The notes beneath the pieces were generated by a model, which saw nothing but the letters and a program-made list of their open reading frames with translations, did not search any database and was not told the DNA's origin. A stretch of DNA of 6,766 bases from Thermoplasmata archaeon (GTDB lineage Archaea > Thermoplasmatota > Thermoplasmata > Thermoplasmatales > Thermoplasmataceae): contig JAKBQO010000081.1 in the NCBI GenBank assembly GCA_021835185.1, forward strand, positions 1 to 6,766, read 5' to 3'. This document shows, one piece after another, positions 1 through 6,052 of this stretch. The translations under genes were made by a program, and so were the position numbers. Positions within the stretch are counted from its first letter, which is position 1, and each line of letters opens with the position of its first letter.

Positions 1-276
1 AAGATCTTCCATTCCTATAGACCTGTTATATGGTTCTATTACCTGTGTATGGAAATTGCTATCCCTGTCCCTTGGGATATTTAATTGTTTTATTTCACCA
101 TACTTTGTTTTTAGGTCTCTCTTATATTTTCCATTCTTTACTCCTGGATTCTCCTCTAAATATGCATTTAACTCTATTTCCATTAATTTCTCTATTTTCT
201 CTTTTATTGTTTGCTTCAGTATTTTATCTATATCTACATTATCAAGAGCCGATATGTTTATATGTGTATTTTCCAT
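1..276 (-). CDS. IS256/Mutator-type transposase, N-terminal part (truncated by window edge)
   Basis: The minus strand is open for 92 codons from an ATG at 276 to the window edge. The start is supported by a strong Shine-Dalgarno (GGAGGT, 285-290) 8 nt upstream and an in-frame stop just before it. The translation has the N-terminal pattern of IS256-family (transposase_mut) enzymes: an acidic/basic helix (EKIEKLMEIELNAYLEEN), then NGKYKRDLKTKYGEI and a segment ending IPRDRDSNF at about residues 60-75, matching the family's G-x-[IL]-x(3)-[IV]-PRDR-x-x-x-F signature. The DDE catalytic residues would lie beyond the edge, since the family is usually about 400 residues, so intactness cannot be judged. 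It would catalyse cut-and-paste or copy-paste movement of its insertion sequence. It is divergent from the riboswitch/permease unit. Confidence 0.85.
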   Translation of the reverse strand, partial: MENTHINISALDNVDIDKILKQTIKEKIEKLMEIELNAYLEENPGVKNGKYKRDLKTKYGEIKQLNIPRDRDSNFHTQVIEPYNRSIGMEDL

Positions 277-282
277 ATTTTA

Positions 283-290
283 TTACCTCC
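283..290 (-). promoter_or_regulatory. Shine-Dalgarno of the transposase
   Basis: On the minus strand the sequence reads GGAGGTAA, 6-8 nt before the ATG. It is the clearest Shine-Dalgarno in the window. The other genes appear leaderless, so it sets the insertion sequence apart from its host genes. Confidence 0.7.
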
Positions 291-311
291 CTGATCAAAA
301 GAGGTATCCTT

Positions 312-350
312 CCCTGTTATTTAATGATTAAATTCATTGATAACAGGGGG
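312..350. repeat. Imperfect inverted repeat upstream of the transposase
   Basis: Arms CCCTGTTAT (312-320) and ATAACAGGG (339-347) are perfectly complementary over 9 bp. Four more bases pair towards the loop (ATGA/TCAT), giving a hairpin with an A+T-rich loop. It lies about 35-75 nt upstream of the transposase ATG. It may be part of the insertion-sequence end, a structure in the transposase leader, or a block to read-through transcription. The other end of the element is outside the window, so terminal repeats and a target duplication cannot be checked. Confidence 0.5.
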
Positions 351-359
351 TTTATATTT
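351..359 (-). promoter_or_regulatory. Possible TATA box for the transposase
   Basis: The minus strand reads AAATATAAA here. A start about 26 nt downstream would give a leader of about 50 nt that keeps the Shine-Dalgarno. The area is very A+T-rich, so chance matches are likely. Confidence 0.3.
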
Positions 360-446
360 ACACAAAATTACATACACAACCTATATACTATAAAATGGTA
401 TAAAAAATAATTAGTTAATGGAATATAATTACCCTAGTATCAATGG

Positions 447-460
447 ATAAATATTTATAT
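447..460 (+). promoter_or_regulatory. Candidate TATA box for the riboswitch-permease transcript
   Basis: An A+T-rich box (ATAAATATTTATAT) is centred about 26 nt before the 5' side of the TPP aptamer. It would place the transcription start at about 475-483, so the mRNA would begin essentially at the aptamer. This is inferred from spacing only. Confidence 0.45.
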
Positions 461-475
461 TTTCTAAAAATAGAG

Positions 476-556
476 TTATACCGGGGAGCTAAAATGCTGA
501 GAGGATAAGGATCGACCCGTGCAACCTGATCCGGACAATACCGGCGGAGGGAGATG
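476..556 (+). ncRNA. TPP riboswitch (THI element)
   Basis: All the conserved pieces of the thiamine pyrophosphate aptamer are present in order. These are CGGGGAGC (482-489), a very short P3 (AGC 487-489 / GCT 496-498), the pyrimidine-sensor motif CTGAGA (497-502), the P2 partner CCCG (516-519), and AACCTGATC (523-531). The P5 stem CCGG (531-534 / 541-544) and the terminal GCGGAGGGA (544-552) complete it. The P2 partners CGGG (482-485) and CCCG pair perfectly. P1 is weak and I could not fold it convincingly. The element sits directly ahead of the MFS permease, so TPP binding presumably reduces its expression. GGAGG (546-550) lies inside the conserved 3' strand, so ligand binding could mask a ribosome-binding site. 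No terminator hairpin with a U-tract is visible between aptamer and gene, which favours translational control. Confidence 0.93.
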
Positions 557-601
557 GATACGAATAAACAGTTTATAAATGAAAGGTGTATAATACGCTA
601 A
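554..601 (+). other. Possible 15-codon leader ORF inside the riboswitch/leader
   Basis: ATG at 554 opens a short reading frame (MDTNKQFINERCIIR, stop TAA 599-601). It follows the GGAGG at 546-550 with a short 3-nt spacer. It overlaps the permease GTG start (586) by 16 nt in a different frame. It could be a leader peptide coupled to permease translation, the original permease start now out of frame, or chance. There is no conservation evidence from one sequence. Confidence 0.25.
572..580 (+). promoter_or_regulatory. TATA-like box between riboswitch and permease
   Basis: TTTATAAAT is a near-ideal archaeal TATA box and resembles the one in front of the asparagine synthetase gene. If used, transcription would start near 602. 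That would bypass the riboswitch and leave the ATG at 619 (permease codon 12) as the first in-frame start. Use of this box is speculative. Confidence 0.25.
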
Positions 602-1821
602 GTTCGAAGCAGCGCTTCATGTTAATGTCAAGCGCATCCGGACTTACTTTCTGGGGCATAGTCGCTACATTGGGGCCACTGGCTGCGGCTGGTTCCATCA
701 TAGGTGTTCTTCCACATAGTTATAAGGTTCTTGTTCTTCTCATAGGCCCATTGTTTGTGCCCTTCGGAAACTTTACAATGGGGATACTCACAGATCGTAT
801 TGGAAGAAAGAAGATTTTTTTAATCACCATGATTATGTATGGCATCGGCATTGTAATAATATCTTTAAGCTATACATTTATCCCTCTTATTATAGGGCTT
901 ATGCTTGCTGAATTCGGGGTTGGTGGAGAAGAAATTCCTTCCCTTTCCCTCGTTTCTGAGGATTCCCCAATATCCCAGAGAGCAAAATGGCTAACAATAA
1001 TATCTGATTTTGACAATATTGGAAGTGCCATAATTGCAGGGCTTTTCCTGGTTCTGGTAACTTCCTTTGCAGATAGGGTTGTACTGCTTTTAGCGGCATC
1101 TTTTCTGATTATTGTAATGATATTTTCCCGGCTATCCTTGCCGGAATCGTTCAAATGGGAAAATATCCATGGAAAAGTCGAAAATTCAATAAAAACCAGA
1201 TCCAGCCTTTATATAGATTCTGCCGGGGAAACTGTTAAAAAACCATCCTACACATTGACCCTTTCCGTGCTTATGGCTATGGCAATCTCACAGTATACAA
1301 CGTTCGGGCTTATGGCATATATAATAGGGCCGTATGAATTTCCCGGAGTTTTTACGGACGACATGATTATATTCGTTGCACTTCTAGGTGCCTCTGTTGC
1401 AGGATTTATTGCTGCACCGCTTATTACAAGGGGAAGGAAAAAATATACATTATATTCATACGGGCTTGGGTTTATATCAACTGTTGCTATTTTCCTCGTT
1501 ATTCCACTTCTCAATAACGTTTTGATATTCTACCCGCTTCTGTTTTTTAATATGATGATGAGTGAATTTGCCTGGGCTTCAAGAACTACCCTGGAGCCGG
1601 AACTCTCGCCAACACGGATACGTGGAATTTTTATGGGTACCGTAAGGCTTGCACCTATGATTGTATATCCCTTGCTTGTGTATCTTACAAGCAATGTCTC
1701 AATTAGAGTGTTTATAATCATAAATGTAGGCCTGTGGCTACTTGGATTCATAGCAGCTATAGTATGGCACCACTATGGAATTGAGACGGCTAAGGTCAAT
1801 ATAGATTATCCGGAAGCCTGA
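586..1821 (+). CDS. MFS permease, probable thiamine or thiamine-precursor transporter under TPP riboswitch control
   Basis: The product has 411 residues and 12 predicted membrane helices, at about 15-40, 47-66, 76-96, 98-118, 143-162, 164-182, 222-248, 258-280, 287-308, 311-330, 348-369 and 371-393. Residues 66-76 (GILTDRIGRKK) are the classic MFS loop 2-3 motif A. LPESFKW after helix 6 (185-191) and E-x-x-x-P-T-R-I-R-G (337-347) are typical of the metabolite/sugar porter branch. The family moves small solutes across the cytoplasmic membrane, usually with protons or another ion. The substrate is inferred from the TPP riboswitch immediately upstream. I recall that THI elements precede MFS-type putative thiamine transporters in Thermoplasma-like archaea. 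The start is uncertain: GTG 586 is the first start after an in-frame TGA at 580 and has no Shine-Dalgarno, while ATG 619 or 625 would also preserve all helices. The gene appears monocistronic. Confidence 0.85.
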   Translation: MYNTLSSKQRFMLMSSASGLTFWGIVATLGPLAAAGSIIGVLPHSYKVLVLLIGPLFVPFGNFTMGILTDRIGRKKIFLITMIMYGIGIVIISLSYTFIPLIIGLMLAEFGVGGEEIPSLSLVSEDSPISQRAKWLTIISDFDNIGSAIIAGLFLVLVTSFADRVVLLLAASFLIIVMIFSRLSLPESFKWENIHGKVENSIKTRSSLYIDSAGETVKKPSYTLTLSVLMAMAISQYTTFGLMAYIIGPYEFPGVFTDDMIIFVALLGASVAGFIAAPLITRGRKKYTLYSYGLGFISTVAIFLVIPLLNNVLIFYPLLFFNMMMSEFAWASRTTLEPELSPTRIRGIFMGTVRLAPMIVYPLLVYLTSNVSIRVFIIINVGLWLLGFIAAIVWHHYGIETAKVNIDYPEA

Positions 1822-2012
1822 ATCGGGATTATAGTTTCTCAGATAAGTTAAAGCCACCTTTAAAAACAATAGTCCCATAGATACATAAACTCCGCATATG
1901 AATATGAATCATTTATACAGATAACAAAGGCCTGAGGAATGTTCAATTTAATAATATCTATTAGAAACTGAAATCTGAACAGATAAGCTGACATATTTTG
2001 ATTTTGTGAGTC

Positions 2013-2019
2013 TTTTTTT
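2013..2019 (+). terminator. Oligo-T tract, possible terminator of the permease transcript
   Basis: There are seven consecutive T residues, the usual archaeal termination signal, in the gap before the next plus-strand gene. It is about 190 nt after the permease stop, which is long for a 3' UTR. The assignment is weak. Confidence 0.3.
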
Positions 2020-2096
2020 ATAAAAATCCCCGTGATATTCTGGGAAAAATATTCTATTTTTTAAGTAAAAACTGATTTGACAATAGCACACGAAAA

Positions 2097-2108
2097 TTAA
2101 TATATACT
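2097..2108 (+). promoter_or_regulatory. TATA box of the helicase-nuclease gene
   Basis: An AATTAATATATAC-type box is centred about 30 nt upstream of the ATG at 2134. That puts transcription start within a few bases of the start codon, giving a leaderless or nearly leaderless mRNA. No Shine-Dalgarno is seen. The gene therefore has its own promoter rather than depending on the permease transcript. Confidence 0.55.
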
Positions 2109-2133
2109 TTTCTTTATTAAGATAAGACCTTTA

Positions 2134-5100
2134 ATGGATATAGATATAGACGAGAGTATTAAAAAATGGGAAAAAGATGTTATAGACACATCAAAAAACA
2201 ACAGGCTGCTTTATTTTAATCCAGAATCATTTCTTAAAATAACTACGCCATCAATGTTATTCCTCTTTGATGACCTTGTTAACAAGGACAAAAAAATGAA
2301 AATACACCTCTCAGGCGCAGAGGAAAACAGGAAGAAAGACGAGCTCATATTTTCGAAGAATGAAGATATATCGAAATCTTTAGGTAATTTGTTTTACCAG
2401 GCTAATGCGTCATTAAAGGAACACGGTTCAAATGTACTGTATATATCATTCGGTGTCCTCAAATGGAGCGATGAAAATGGTAAAGAGGTGGAAACACAGC
2501 TTTTCTTTGTCCCTGTCACGCTTAACAGGAAAATGTATAATAACTATTCAATAGAATCCATGGAAGGCGATATATTTTTTAATCCGGTTCTCAGGGAAAA
2601 ACTGGAACAGTTCGGTATAAAGTTTGATTTCAACTTTGATGATAACCTTAACCTGTCTGAAGCAATCAAAACTTTCAGGCTCACGGTAAAGGATTCTAAA
2701 TGGACAGTTGGGAGGAATTCCTATCTTGGCATAGTCTCATTCACAAATAACACCATTTATAATGATATTAAAGGAAACCACGACGCAATAAAAAAGAACG
2801 ACCTGACAAGAGCACTCGCCGGGGACTTTGAGGTAATTAAGAAACTTAACGATAAAATGCCGGCTGAAATAGATTATAATATCAATACAGTTATGGATGC
2901 CGATTCAAGCCAGCTTATGGCTATATATGCAGCCAGAAGCGGCTCGAGTTTTATTCTTAACGGCCCTCCTGGAACAGGCAAGAGCCAGACCATTGCGAAT
3001 ATCATAGCGGATTCAATGAAAAATAATAAAAGCGTATTATTTGTTAGTGAGAAAAATGCAGCTATTGAAGTGGTAAAAAGGAGGCTGGAAGAGGTTGGCC
3101 TGGGGGATTTCATTTTAAATTTTCATGGAAATACCCCTAAATCCGAAATAATTAAATCACTTCACCGTTCGGTGGAAAATGACACACATGCCCAGAGAAC
3201 CCTTGTGCCAACAGACAGGTATTCAGGAACACTGAATTCCTATGTACGTGCAATACATGAAAAAAGAGGAAAGCTCGGGCGGTCCATCTATGACGCATGC
3301 CAGATAGAGCTCAAAAATAAGGGAAATCTGGATATAAAAATAGACAGGCGCCTTCTTGACCTTACAGGTGAAGAACTTGATTCCCTCGAGTTCCAAATTT
3401 CCGAATTCAACGATTACCTTGACATCATAGAAAATTATGGCAAGATACCTGAGAATTTCAGGCTTGACAGATACCGTGAAGACCCCGAGCATTACTACAG
3501 AGGATTGGAGTTAATTCAGAACGCGCTGGATCGAATTGAAGAAATAGCTCCAGCTATACTCACCACAACTGGGGTAGATATACAGTCAATGGAAGATATC
3601 AATATGCTATACAGATTCGTAAATGTCCTTAACGCTGGAATAACCCTGGATGAAGCATATACGAACCCGGATTTCATTAAAGAAACTGCTGCCTTGCTGG
3701 ATTCCGGGGATAAAATCAGGTCTGAACTGGATTACATGATGGGGATATTCCTGAAAAAAAGGAAAAAGCAATTTCTGGACATGAACCTGAATTCCATCAG
3801 GAAGGACATGGAGGAAACCTATTCATCAAGATGGAAAAGACATTCAGGAGAATACAAAAAACTCCTGAATGAAATCATGGAAAATACAGAGGACAAGTCC
3901 AGGAAACAATACGAAGAGATATTGGAAGACATTACATTTGCATTAAAAATAAAGGCAAAACAGGATGAACTCTCCGTTGTAGAAAAAGAAATTTCGTCCA
4001 GAGATATTGGCGCTTCCAATGTATCAGAAAAAATAAGGTATGCCAGAAAATTAATTTCAATATTTCCGGAAAATGCATTGAAGGATGGCCTGAGAGAGCT
4101 TATATCCCATCCTGTTGACCCAGAATATATTGAGGACATAAAATCAATTCACAGCTCACTCATAGATGGAATAAATTACCTCTCGGATATATTCCCGTCC
4201 TACAGTGGATTAAACACAGCCACCATGGAACAGATGCGGCAGGCAATTGATGCGGCTTCCTCCTTTGATATTGACAGGTATGTTAAATTCAGGGAACTAT
4301 ACGAGGGGGTAAAAACTTCCGGAATTGATATTGCCCCACTTTTAAATACAAGGGTGCACATGAATTCTATTCTCCATTCCTTCAGGTACATTTTTAACCA
4401 TGAATTCGCCACCTATTATGTAAGAAATGATCCCGAATTAAAGAATTTCAGAGCATCTTCACACGAAAGGCTCATAGGCATGTTTATAGATTTTGATCGG
4501 AAGAGAATAGAAATAAACAGTGCAAACCTTGTTGTTGAGTTATCAGCCCGGAGGAAAGAAGCACTTTCCAGATATCCGGGGTCAGCCATGGTGATCAAAA
4601 CTGAAAATGCCAAAAAAAGGCTTCAAAAACCGTTAAAAGTTTTATTTTCGGAATTAAAAGATATACTGCCCGGATTGAAGCCATGCATTATGATGAGCCC
4701 GGATAATGTTGCTGCTTATCTGGAAAATGATGCGAGCTTTGATTTGCTTATATTTGACGAAGCATCCCAGCTCACCCCGCCGGATGCTGTTGGTTCCCTC
4801 ATAAGGGCAAAACAGGCAATAATATCCGGGGATACGCAGCAGTTGCCACCCACCACATTTTTTGAGTATGTTAATCCATCAAAGTATGAAGATGACTATG
4901 TGGTTCTTGATAATATACTTGACCAGTTCGATGCCATAGGGCTCTCCAAAATATGGCTCAAATGGCATTACAGAAGCGTCGATGACCGTTTGATAGCTTT
5001 CTCCAACAGGTATTTCTATGATAATTTGCTTGAGACATTTCCTTCTTCCTATAGAAAGTCAAAGGAGTCTGGAATACAGTTTGTCCGGGTTGAGGGAGTG

Positions 5101-5958
5101 TATACCAGAGGCAAAAGCAAGACAAACAAAGCCGAGGCGAATGAGGTTGTAAGGGTAATAAAAGAGGAACTTTCAAATACAGATTCCATCGGCGTCGTTA
5201 CACTCAGCGAATCACAGAGAGTTGCCGTGGAGGATACATTAAATTCCTATTCGCGCCACGACCCGGTTCTGGCTGAACTTCTTAATAATGATACAATTTT
5301 CATAAAAAATCTGGAAAATGTGCAGGGAGATGAAAAGGATGTCATTATACTCAGTACCGGCTATGGAAGGGATGAAAATGGAAAAATAACAATGAATTTT
5401 GGCCCCATCAATACGACTGGGGGTGAAAAACGGCTGAACGTGGCCATAACAAGGGCACGGAAAAAATTCATAGTTGTGTCGTCCATGGATCCTGAAGATA
5501 TAAGGGTTCCGGCAAATTCTGGCAAAGGCCCTGACCTTTTGAAGCAGTACATGATTTATGCAAAAAATGAGGGAAACAATGAGCATCTTGAAGAATTCAA
5601 GAATAATGATGCAATTATAAACGATATTGCATTGAAATTGGAGCAGGAAGGATTCAAAGTAGCTAAAAATGTAGGTTATTCAAGGAACAATATACCACTG
5701 GCCATTATAGACCCGGATGATCAGGACCATTACATACTTGGCATAGAGACGGATGGAAAAATATACAATAGTATGAAAACCGCATCGGAGCGTGAGCGCA
5801 TAAGGAAGAAAATCCTTACAGACAGGGGATGGAACCTGTACCGTATATGGTCTATTGACTATATGAAAAACCCTGAAAAAGTATTGCATGATTTAATTAA
5901 CTCGGTTGGTAGGCTTGGAAATGGCGAAAATGCAAAAAGCGCTGGGAGGGAGATTTGA
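2134..5958 (+). CDS. DUF4011-type SF1 helicase with C-terminal Vsr-like (MTES_1575-type) nuclease domain, Hhe-like putative anti-phage protein
   Basis: The product has 1274 residues. The N-terminus (W12, then D18-x-S20-x-x-N23-R-LLYF) has the DUF4011 pattern. The helicase core carries a Q-motif-like DSSQ (257-260), Walker A GPPGTGKS (277-284), Walker B/motif II DEASQ (875-879) and motif III GDTQQLPP (899-906). It continues with motif IV WHYRS (944-948), motif V VQGDEKDVIILS (1063-1074) and motif VI LNVAITRAR (1101-1109), a UPF1-like AAA_11/AAA_12 ATPase. Nearly 600 residues separate motifs I and II, mostly charged helix and possible coiled coil. Residues about 1160-1258 match the MTES_1575/Vsr-like restriction fold: GY at 1181-1182, IIDPDD at 1191-1196, GIETDG at 1203-1208 and GWNLYRIWSIDY at 1232-1243. 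The catalytic Asp expected in the I-D-L-A-V strand appears replaced by Pro1188, so cleavage is in doubt. DUF4011-helicase-Vsr single-gene proteins (Hhe) are known as anti-phage candidates. A defence role here is inferred. It has no operon partners, and its last 19 bases overlap a tRNA gene. Confidence 0.88.
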   Translation: MDIDIDESIKKWEKDVIDTSKNNRLLYFNPESFLKITTPSMLFLFDDLVNKDKKMKIHLSGAEENRKKDELIFSKNEDISKSLGNLFYQANASLKEHGSNVLYISFGVLKWSDENGKEVETQLFFVPVTLNRKMYNNYSIESMEGDIFFNPVLREKLEQFGIKFDFNFDDNLNLSEAIKTFRLTVKDSKWTVGRNSYLGIVSFTNNTIYNDIKGNHDAIKKNDLTRALAGDFEVIKKLNDKMPAEIDYNINTVMDADSSQLMAIYAARSGSSFILNGPPGTGKSQTIANIIADSMKNNKSVLFVSEKNAAIEVVKRRLEEVGLGDFILNFHGNTPKSEIIKSLHRSVENDTHAQRTLVPTDRYSGTLNSYVRAIHEKRGKLGRSIYDACQIELKNKGNLDIKIDRRLLDLTGEELDSLEFQISEFNDYLDIIENYGKIPENFRLDRYREDPEHYYRGLELIQNALDRIEEIAPAILTTTGVDIQSMEDINMLYRFVNVLNAGITLDEAYTNPDFIKETAALLDSGDKIRSELDYMMGIFLKKRKKQFLDMNLNSIRKDMEETYSSRWKRHSGEYKKLLNEIMENTEDKSRKQYEEILEDITFALKIKAKQDELSVVEKEISSRDIGASNVSEKIRYARKLISIFPENALKDGLRELISHPVDPEYIEDIKSIHSSLIDGINYLSDIFPSYSGLNTATMEQMRQAIDAASSFDIDRYVKFRELYEGVKTSGIDIAPLLNTRVHMNSILHSFRYIFNHEFATYYVRNDPELKNFRASSHERLIGMFIDFDRKRIEINSANLVVELSARRKEALSRYPGSAMVIKTENAKKRLQKPLKVLFSELKDILPGLKPCIMMSPDNVAAYLENDASFDLLIFDEASQLTPPDAVGSLIRAKQAIISGDTQQLPPTTFFEYVNPSKYEDDYVVLDNILDQFDAIGLSKIWLKWHYRSVDDRLIAFSNRYFYDNLLETFPSSYRKSKESGIQFVRVEGVYTRGKSKTNKAEANEVVRVIKEELSNTDSIGVVTLSESQRVAVEDTLNSYSRHDPVLAELLNNDTIFIKNLENVQGDEKDVIILSTGYGRDENGKITMNFGPINTTGGEKRLNVAITRARKKFIVVSSMDPEDIRVPANSGKGPDLLKQYMIYAKNEGNNEHLEEFKNNDAIINDIALKLEQEGFKVAKNVGYSRNNIPLAIIDPDDQDHYILGIETDGKIYNSMKTASERERIRKKILTDRGWNLYRIWSIDYMKNPEKVLHDLINSVGRLGNGENAKSAGREI
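5931..5938 (-). terminator. T-run after tRNA-Ser
   Basis: On the minus strand, TTTTT follows the discriminator base of the tRNA within a few nucleotides, as expected for archaeal tRNA transcript ends. It lies antisense within the 3' end of the helicase coding region. Confidence 0.35.
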
Positions 5959-6023
5959 ACTCCCGGGCACTTACGTGCACAGGTTTTCCAGACCTGCGTC
6001 TTACCAGGCTAGGCTATCCCAGC
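5940..6023 (-). tRNA. tRNA-Ser (anticodon GGA)
   Basis: This 84-nt class II tRNA reads from 6023 down to 5940. The acceptor stem GCTGGGA/TCCCAGC is 7/7 paired. The anticodon stem CAGGT/ACCTG is perfect, with loop CTGGAAA and anticodon GGA at 5987-5989, which reads UCC and UCU. The long variable arm (GCAC-GTAA-GTGC) and G73 discriminator are serine hallmarks. The T arm is GGGAG-TTCAAAT-CTCCC. CCA is not encoded and there is no intron. The D stem has one apparent mismatch (C11/A24). A TATA-like box (6045-6052, minus strand ATTATAAG) lies 22 nt upstream. Its 3' end overlaps the helicase stop region. Confidence 0.96.
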
Positions 6024-6044
6024 TTTAACCCTTAATAGATTTTT

Positions 6045-6052
6045 CTTATAAT
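6045..6052 (-). promoter_or_regulatory. TATA box of tRNA-Ser
   Basis: ATTATAAG on the minus strand is 22-29 nt upstream of the mature 5' end, the right distance for an archaeal tRNA promoter. It overlaps the last codons and stop of the Lrp-family gene. The tRNA may therefore have its own promoter and also receive read-through. Confidence 0.5.

Larger units (their letters stand above)
1822..2133. other. 312-base intergenic gap without a recognisable gene
   Basis: No coding frame, tRNA or convincing structured RNA is seen. It holds a small perfect hairpin 27 nt after the permease stop (TTAAAG/CTTTAA, 1848-1863, loop CCAC). It also has a T7 tract at 2013-2019, a T6 tract at 2057-2062 and the helicase promoter at the right end. 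Several CTGA-like tetramers are scattered here without proper C/D-box spacing. Confidence 0.6.

Noticed and set aside
30..410. Plus-strand open frame of 126 codons rich in Leu, Phe and Tyr
   Set aside because: It is the shadow of the transposase N-terminus on the opposite strand. The composition is just the complement of an A-rich coding sequence, and it has no ribosome site or family resemblance.
1930..1995. Scattered CTGA and CTGAGGA motifs that might form a C/D-box guide RNA
   Set aside because: There is no proper C box (RTGATGA), the spacing is wrong, and no terminal stem is visible.
2026..2062. TCCC...GGGA pairing followed by a T6 tract, considered as an intrinsic-type terminator
   Set aside because: The stem is only 4 bp with a loop of about 11 nt and the T tract is about 13 nt away, too weak to call beyond the oligo-T runs themselves.
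5239..5586. Minus-strand open frame of 115 codons inside the helicase gene
   Set aside because: It is antisense to helicase motifs V and VI, which are clearly conserved. The frame has no recognisable pattern and is an incidental opening.
546..5954. 10-bp direct repeat GGAGGGAGAT at 546-555 and 5945-5954, considered as possible attachment-site halves flanking an element
   Set aside because: Both copies belong to independently conserved RNA structures, the riboswitch 3' end and the tRNA T arm. Similarity does not extend beyond 10 bp, so it is best explained by chance.
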